DNA of 64,000 nt, from NCBI RefSeq assembly GCF_900187445.1, contig NZ_FYEB01000013.1, positions 1 to 64,000 of the forward strand. The letters run 5' to 3'. The position numbers were made by a program, and so were the translations under genes. This stretch comes from Pseudomonas sp. Irchel s3b2. GTDB taxonomy: Bacteria > Pseudomonadota > Gammaproteobacteria > Pseudomonadales > Pseudomonadaceae. Under the pieces are notes generated by a model that was not told the origin of the DNA, ran no database searches, and was given only the letters and a program-made list of their open reading frames with translations. Of this stretch, positions 60,272 to 64,000 are shown one piece after another. Numbering within the stretch: the stretch's first letter is position 1; the number at the start of each line of letters is the position of its first letter.

Positions 60272-62617
60272 GTGATTATTTCCAGGCAGTTAACCAGGTT
60301 GAGCCTTGCGGGTGTGTTTCTGGGGCTGAGTCTTGCAGCAAATGCGCGCAGCCAGCCAGAGCAGGCGACGGCCGACATTCGTCGAACCAGTTTCGGCGTG
60401 CCGCATATTCGTGCCGACAACGAGCGCGGGCTCGGCTATGGGATTGGCTATGCCTATGCTCAGGACAATCTGTGTTTGCTGGCCAATGAGATCGTCACCG
60501 TCAACGGCGAGCGCTCCCGGTATTTCGGCCCGGACCAGTTTACCGTTGAAGAGCGTGGGAACCTGGCCAGCGATGTGTTTTTCAACTGGCTGAACACCCC
60601 CCAGGCTGTCGCCGCGTTCTGGCAGGCGCAAACACCTGAAGTCCGCGAGCTCATCGAAGGTTATGTGGCGGGTTACAACCGTTCGCTGACAGAGCGTCGA
60701 GCGCAGGGTTTGCCGCAGCAATGCCAGGGAGAATGGGTGCGCGCGATTACCGCGCAGGACCTGATCAAGTTGACCCGACGTCTGTTGGTCGAAGGCGGCG
60801 TGGGGCAGTTTGCCGAAGCATTGGCCGGCGCCACCCCGCCGAAAACCGTCGCCCATGTGGCGGGCGAGCCAGCGTCTTTCCAGCTGGCGGCCTCGCGCAT
60901 GCAACGCTTTGCTCTGGATCGCGGCAGCAACGCCGTGGCGGTTGGCAGCGAGCGTTCGTTCAATGGTCGCGGGATGTTGCTGGCCAATCCGCACTTTCCT
61001 TGGGTGGGCGGGATGCGCTTTTATCAGATGCACCTGACCATTCCCGGCAAACTGGATGTCATGGGCGCCGCGTTACCCGGCCTGCCGATGATCAATATTG
61101 GTTTCAACCAGCACCTGGCATGGACCCACACCGTGGATTCGTCCAAGCACTTCACGCTGTATCGCCTGCAACTCGATCCCAAGGATCCGACCCGTTACCT
61201 GCTGGATGGCAAGTCCTTGCCGATGAAAAAACAGACGCTGGCGGTAAACGTGAAGCAACCCGATGGCCAGACCCGGCAGATTTCCCATGTGGCCTACAGT
61301 TCGGAGTTCGGCCCGATTGTGCAATGGCCCGGAAAACTGGACTGGAACAACCAGTTCGCCTACAGCCTGCGCGATGCCAATCTGGATAACGACCGCGTTT
61401 TGCAGCAGTGGTATGCGATGAACCGCGCTGCCAGCCTCAAGGATTTGCAGGCATCGGTGCACAAGATTCAGGGGATCCCGTGGGTCAATACCCTGGCGGT
61501 GGACGATCAGGGGCAGACGCTTTACATGAACCTGTCGGTGGTGCCGAACGTCAGTGCCGACAAACTGGCCAAGTGCAGCGATCCGCGGGCCGGATTACAG
61601 ATGATCCTACTCGACGGTTCCAACAGCGCCTGTGCCTGGGACATCGACCCGCATGCTGCGCAAAAAGGTATCTATGCGGCAGACAAATTGCCGCAACTGC
61701 TGCGCAAAGACTTTGTGCAGCATTCCAATGATTCGGCCTGGATGGCCAACCCGGCACAACCGCTCACCGGTTTCTCGCCGTTGATCAGTCAGGACAATCA
61801 GCCATTGGAGCTGCGTTCGCGTTTCGCACTGGAGCGTCTGGGCACCTTGAACAAGGCCGGTATTGTCACTGCGGCGGATCTGCAGCAGATGGTGATGGAT
61901 GATCAGGTGTATCAAGCGGCTCAAGTGATGCCGGACCTGCTGCAATTCTGTGCTGCAGATCTCGGCCCTGATGCGCCGACACTTGCGCCGCTGTGCGCCA
62001 GTCTCAAGGCGTGGGATCGCCGGGTGAATCTGGACAGCGGGCTGGGGGTTGTACATTTTCAGAATGTCATGGTGCCGTTACAGAAAATTCCTGACATCTG
62101 GCGGGTAGCGTTCGATCCGAAGGATGCGCAACACACACCGCGTGGCCTGGCAATTGAACGGCCAGACGTCGCCAAAGCAATTCGCACGGCGATGCTGGCT
62201 TCGGTCGAACAGGTAAAAACCCTTGGCCTGAAAGCCGATAGCCGCTGGGGCGATATCCAGGTGGTCAGCAGTGGCGGGCAGCAAACGCCAATTCACGGCG
62301 GGCCGGGCACGCTGGGTGTGTATAACGCGATCCAAAGCGTGCCGAGCACCGACGGCAAACGCGAAGTCGTCAGTGGCACCAGTTATTTGCAGGTGGTGAC
62401 GTTCGATGACAAGGGGCCTCAGGCTCAGGGCTTACTGGCATTCTCATTGTCCAGTGATCCGGCGTCAAAGTACTCTCGGGATCAGACACTGGCTTTTTCG
62501 AAGAAACAGTTGAGTGTGTTGCCGTTTACCGAGCAGCAGATCACGGCCGATCCGCAGTACCAGGCTCAGACGATTCGAGAGCAGGATGAAAAAGCAGGGA
62601 AGATCGCCGCGCAGTAA
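60272..62617 (+). CDS. pvdQ: PvdQ: pyoverdine-maturation acylase (Ntn-hydrolase)
   Basis: A 781-residue periplasmic acylase that removes the fatty acyl chain from the pyoverdine precursor and can cleave acyl-homoserine lactones. Signal peptide in the first 26 residues. Autocleavage occurs before Ser219 in LDRGSNAVAVGSERS, the beta-chain nucleophile. WTHTVDSSKHFTLYRL and QHSNDSAWMANPAQPLTGFSPLIS are the typical PvdQ segments; I recall close collinearity with P. aeruginosa PvdQ (762 residues). The start is GTG at 60272 with AGGAG five bases upstream: an in-frame ATG at 60212 lies inside the promoter motif and before the signal peptide. Confidence 0.93.
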   Translation: MIISRQLTRLSLAGVFLGLSLAANARSQPEQATADIRRTSFGVPHIRADNERGLGYGIGYAYAQDNLCLLANEIVTVNGERSRYFGPDQFTVEERGNLASDVFFNWLNTPQAVAAFWQAQTPEVRELIEGYVAGYNRSLTERRAQGLPQQCQGEWVRAITAQDLIKLTRRLLVEGGVGQFAEALAGATPPKTVAHVAGEPASFQLAASRMQRFALDRGSNAVAVGSERSFNGRGMLLANPHFPWVGGMRFYQMHLTIPGKLDVMGAALPGLPMINIGFNQHLAWTHTVDSSKHFTLYRLQLDPKDPTRYLLDGKSLPMKKQTLAVNVKQPDGQTRQISHVAYSSEFGPIVQWPGKLDWNNQFAYSLRDANLDNDRVLQQWYAMNRAASLKDLQASVHKIQGIPWVNTLAVDDQGQTLYMNLSVVPNVSADKLAKCSDPRAGLQMILLDGSNSACAWDIDPHAAQKGIYAADKLPQLLRKDFVQHSNDSAWMANPAQPLTGFSPLISQDNQPLELRSRFALERLGTLNKAGIVTAADLQQMVMDDQVYQAAQVMPDLLQFCAADLGPDAPTLAPLCASLKAWDRRVNLDSGLGVVHFQNVMVPLQKIPDIWRVAFDPKDAQHTPRGLAIERPDVAKAIRTAMLASVEQVKTLGLKADSRWGDIQVVSSGGQQTPIHGGPGTLGVYNAIQSVPSTDGKREVVSGTSYLQVVTFDDKGPQAQGLLAFSLSSDPASKYSRDQTLAFSKKQLSVLPFTEQQITADPQYQAQTIREQDEKAGKIAAQ

Positions 62618-62642
62618 TCGCGATAACGTTTGAATGAAAAAT

Positions 62643-62682
62643 GAAGGCCGCACCCCGCAAGGGTGGCGGCCTTCAGCTTTTT
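62643..62682. terminator. Bidirectional terminator between pvdQ and the FecR gene
   Basis: GAAGGCCGCACC (62643-62654) pairs with GGTGGCGGCCTTC (62662-62674, one bulge). TTTTT follows on the plus strand and an A-run precedes it, so it can work for both convergent genes. The right arm includes the FecR stop. Confidence 0.85.
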
Positions 62683-63674
62683 GGGGCTTGTTGCGGGATC
62701 GAATTGAGGACCGGATTGCCGTCCTTGTTGCGGGTCAGGTAGACCGGTAGCACCTTGGGCAACGAAGCCACCAGGTTATTGAGCTCTTTGATGTTGTAGA
62801 TACCGCCGAGGCGAATCGAGCCGGTACTGTGGTCCGCGATCATGACTGGTTTGTTCAAATAACGATTGATCAAGGGCATGGCTTCGGTCAGCGCCAGATC
62901 ATCGAGCACCAGTTTGCCGCTGCGCCAGGCCAGCGAATGGTCATTGGCAGAGGTCTGGCTGATTTGCGGCGTGAAGTCGCCGTGCCGGTAACGCGCCTGC
63001 ATGGCAGGTTCGAGAAGTGAACCCTCGCCGGGCAGGGCACCGTTGCTGGTCACCAGTACGGAACCCTCGATCAGGTTCACGCGTACCTGGTCTTCATACA
63101 TCCAGACGTTGAATTGGGTACCCGTGACGCGAATCCTGCCGTCGGCCGCCTTGACGATGAATGGGTGCTGCATGTCGTGACTGACGCTGAAGAAGGCTTC
63201 GCCTTTTTTCAGGGTGACACGACGCTGATCCTTGTAATTGCTGAACGTCAGTTCACTGCCCAGGTTCAGCTCCACCTGGCTGCCATCGCTCAGCGTGACC
63301 TGACGAACATTATCGGTCGCCTCGAAATGCTGGTAGGCATTGGGCAGCCAACCCAGGTTCCATCCGGTATAGGCCGCCAGCGGCAGCGCGAGGGCGCAGA
63401 CGGTGGCGGCAATGCCGAAGGTGCGCCAAGGCGTTGCCGGTTTGACGCGAGCAGCCTGTGCGGCGGATTCGGGACGAGGCAAATCCCCGGCCACATCCCA
63501 GATCTCCAGCATGGCTTCGTACTCGAGGGCATGCAGCGGATGAGCATTACGCCATTGCTCGAACGCCAGGCGTTCTTCGGCCGTGCAGTCGATGGCGTGC
63601 ATACGCATGCACCAGTGCGCAGCGGCATCGGTGATGGCGTCGTATTGGGCTTGCGAGAGAGAGTGGTCGGTCAT
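62673..63674 (-). CDS. FecR-family anti-sigma/signal transducer
   Basis: A 333-residue inner-membrane regulator of an ECF sigma factor. Cytoplasmic N-terminal domain (ITDAAAHWCMRMHAIDCTAEERLAFEQWRNAHPLHALEYEAMLEIWDV), one membrane helix (FGIAATVCALALPLAAYTGW, about 88-110), then the periplasmic FecR domain (VTLSDGSQVELNLGSELTF, VTGTQFNVWMYEDQVRVNLIEGSVLV) and a C-terminal STN-like segment (DLALTEAMPLINRYLNKPVMIAD). Such proteins relay siderophore signals from a TonB-dependent receptor. No sigma gene adjoins it in the window; the expected place, to its right, is non-coding to about 63884. Confidence 0.9.
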   Translation of the reverse strand: MTDHSLSQAQYDAITDAAAHWCMRMHAIDCTAEERLAFEQWRNAHPLHALEYEAMLEIWDVAGDLPRPESAAQAARVKPATPWRTFGIAATVCALALPLAAYTGWNLGWLPNAYQHFEATDNVRQVTLSDGSQVELNLGSELTFSNYKDQRRVTLKKGEAFFSVSHDMQHPFIVKAADGRIRVTGTQFNVWMYEDQVRVNLIEGSVLVTSNGALPGEGSLLEPAMQARYRHGDFTPQISQTSANDHSLAWRSGKLVLDDLALTEAMPLINRYLNKPVMIADHSTGSIRLGGIYNIKELNNLVASLPKVLPVYLTRNKDGNPVLNSIPQQAPKS

Positions 63675-63884
63675 TGACTCATCCTGATTTCCTGCATTCT
63701 AACCTTGAGGGGAAGTCTGCGAGAACAACCGTCATGGCAATTGCCCATCAAAGTACAATTTATTTTTTATCCAGACGCCCTGAAGAACTGGGCGTCGCTG
63801 GGCAGTATCCATAAATGAAGTGAAAAAAAGATCAACCGGCGCTGAATCTGCTTCCGCCTCCTGTTACCGCTTCAAGCGGTGAAC
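63675..63884. other. Intergenic region upstream of the FecR gene
   Basis: About 210 bases, AT-rich (TTTATTTTTTAT near 63760). A GACGCCC...GGGCGTC hairpin lies at about 63774-63796. There is no sigma-factor gene and no clear PvdS-type motif in front of the FecR start. The FecR promoter probably lies here. Confidence 0.5.
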
Positions 63885-64000
63885 TCAGGGTGTATCAACA
63901 TGCAGTTGGCGCCCCAAATGACTGATCAACCAGGAAACACTGTCAGCGTTCCCCAACTGCACAGCCAATCTGATCTTCGAATCATTCATAAAGCGACTGC
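63885..64000 (-). CDS. Possible 3' end of a gene cut by the window edge
   Basis: A minus-strand frame runs from the window edge to TGA at 63885-63887, ending LGRQLHVDTP. It contains an ATG at 63989 (34 residues) but may continue beyond 64000. I recognise no family. It may be a C-terminus, a tiny gene or chance. Confidence 0.3.
   Translation of the reverse strand, partial: SRFMNDSKIRLAVQLGNADSVSWLISHLGRQLHVDTP

Overview
The window looks like a chromosomal segment of a Pseudomonas of the P. fluorescens group. The evidence is high-GC coding with NNC/NNG codon preference, the block fabI - peptide ABC transporter - mltD - gloB - methyltransferase - rnhA - dnaQ - ldcA (the gene order I recall for P. 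aeruginosa PA1806 to PA1818), many paired GC-rich REP palindromes of the Pseudomonas type between genes, and a pvdQ pyoverdine-maturation acylase. No rRNA, tRNA, CRISPR array, intact insertion sequence or prophage was found.

Layout. 1-127 is the 3' end of a group II intron (domains V and VI are readable). 204-10710 holds housekeeping and repair genes: a SulP transporter, acnB, DUF1289, a tandem universal stress protein, miaE, a GFA-family protein, an AlkA-type glycosylase, a PEP-mutase/isocitrate-lyase-family protein and ada. 10838-17775 is a patchwork of small metabolic and regulatory genes. It contains a 1.2-kb inserted segment (11255-12498) bounded by two direct copies of the 3' end of a LysE-family gene; the segment carries an exported CDA-fold deaminase and a transposase remnant. 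18059-21286 encodes a Tat-exported molybdenum hydroxylase (iorA/iorB-like) with a diheme cytochrome, followed by a small diguanylate cyclase, a VOC protein and a LysR regulator. 23560-31756 is one minus-strand block: two solute-binding proteins, two permeases and a double ATPase of the Npp/Yej peptide-nucleoside type, ending in fabI. 32042-46931 is core genes: mltD, gloB, methyltransferase, rnhA, dnaQ, ldcA, GNAT, LysR, FMN reductase, DUF1853, nadK-phosphatase-rhomboid, DUF1315 and DUF2797. pepN follows at 46942-49599, then an aldo/keto reductase with a divergent LysR.

51778-58860 is the most unusual part. It is a five-gene minus-strand operon: MFS exporter, LuxE-like acyl-protein synthetase, a protein fusing a LuxC-like acyl reductase to a PaaK-like adenylate-forming domain, a stand-alone paralogue of that PaaK-like domain, and a GNAT acetyltransferase with an extra C-terminal region. 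There is no luciferase, LuxD or carrier protein. The set reads as an acid-activating, acid-reducing and acylating pathway for an exported small molecule; I do not know the product.

The right end (59166-64000) has a tiny His-rich lipoprotein, a small membrane protein, a Fur-like winged-helix protein without the metal-binding half, pvdQ behind a PvdS-type promoter motif, and a FecR-family anti-sigma factor with no sigma gene next to it inside the window.

Coordinates and starts were read by eye; family assignments come from recognisable motifs and recalled homologues, not from a database search.
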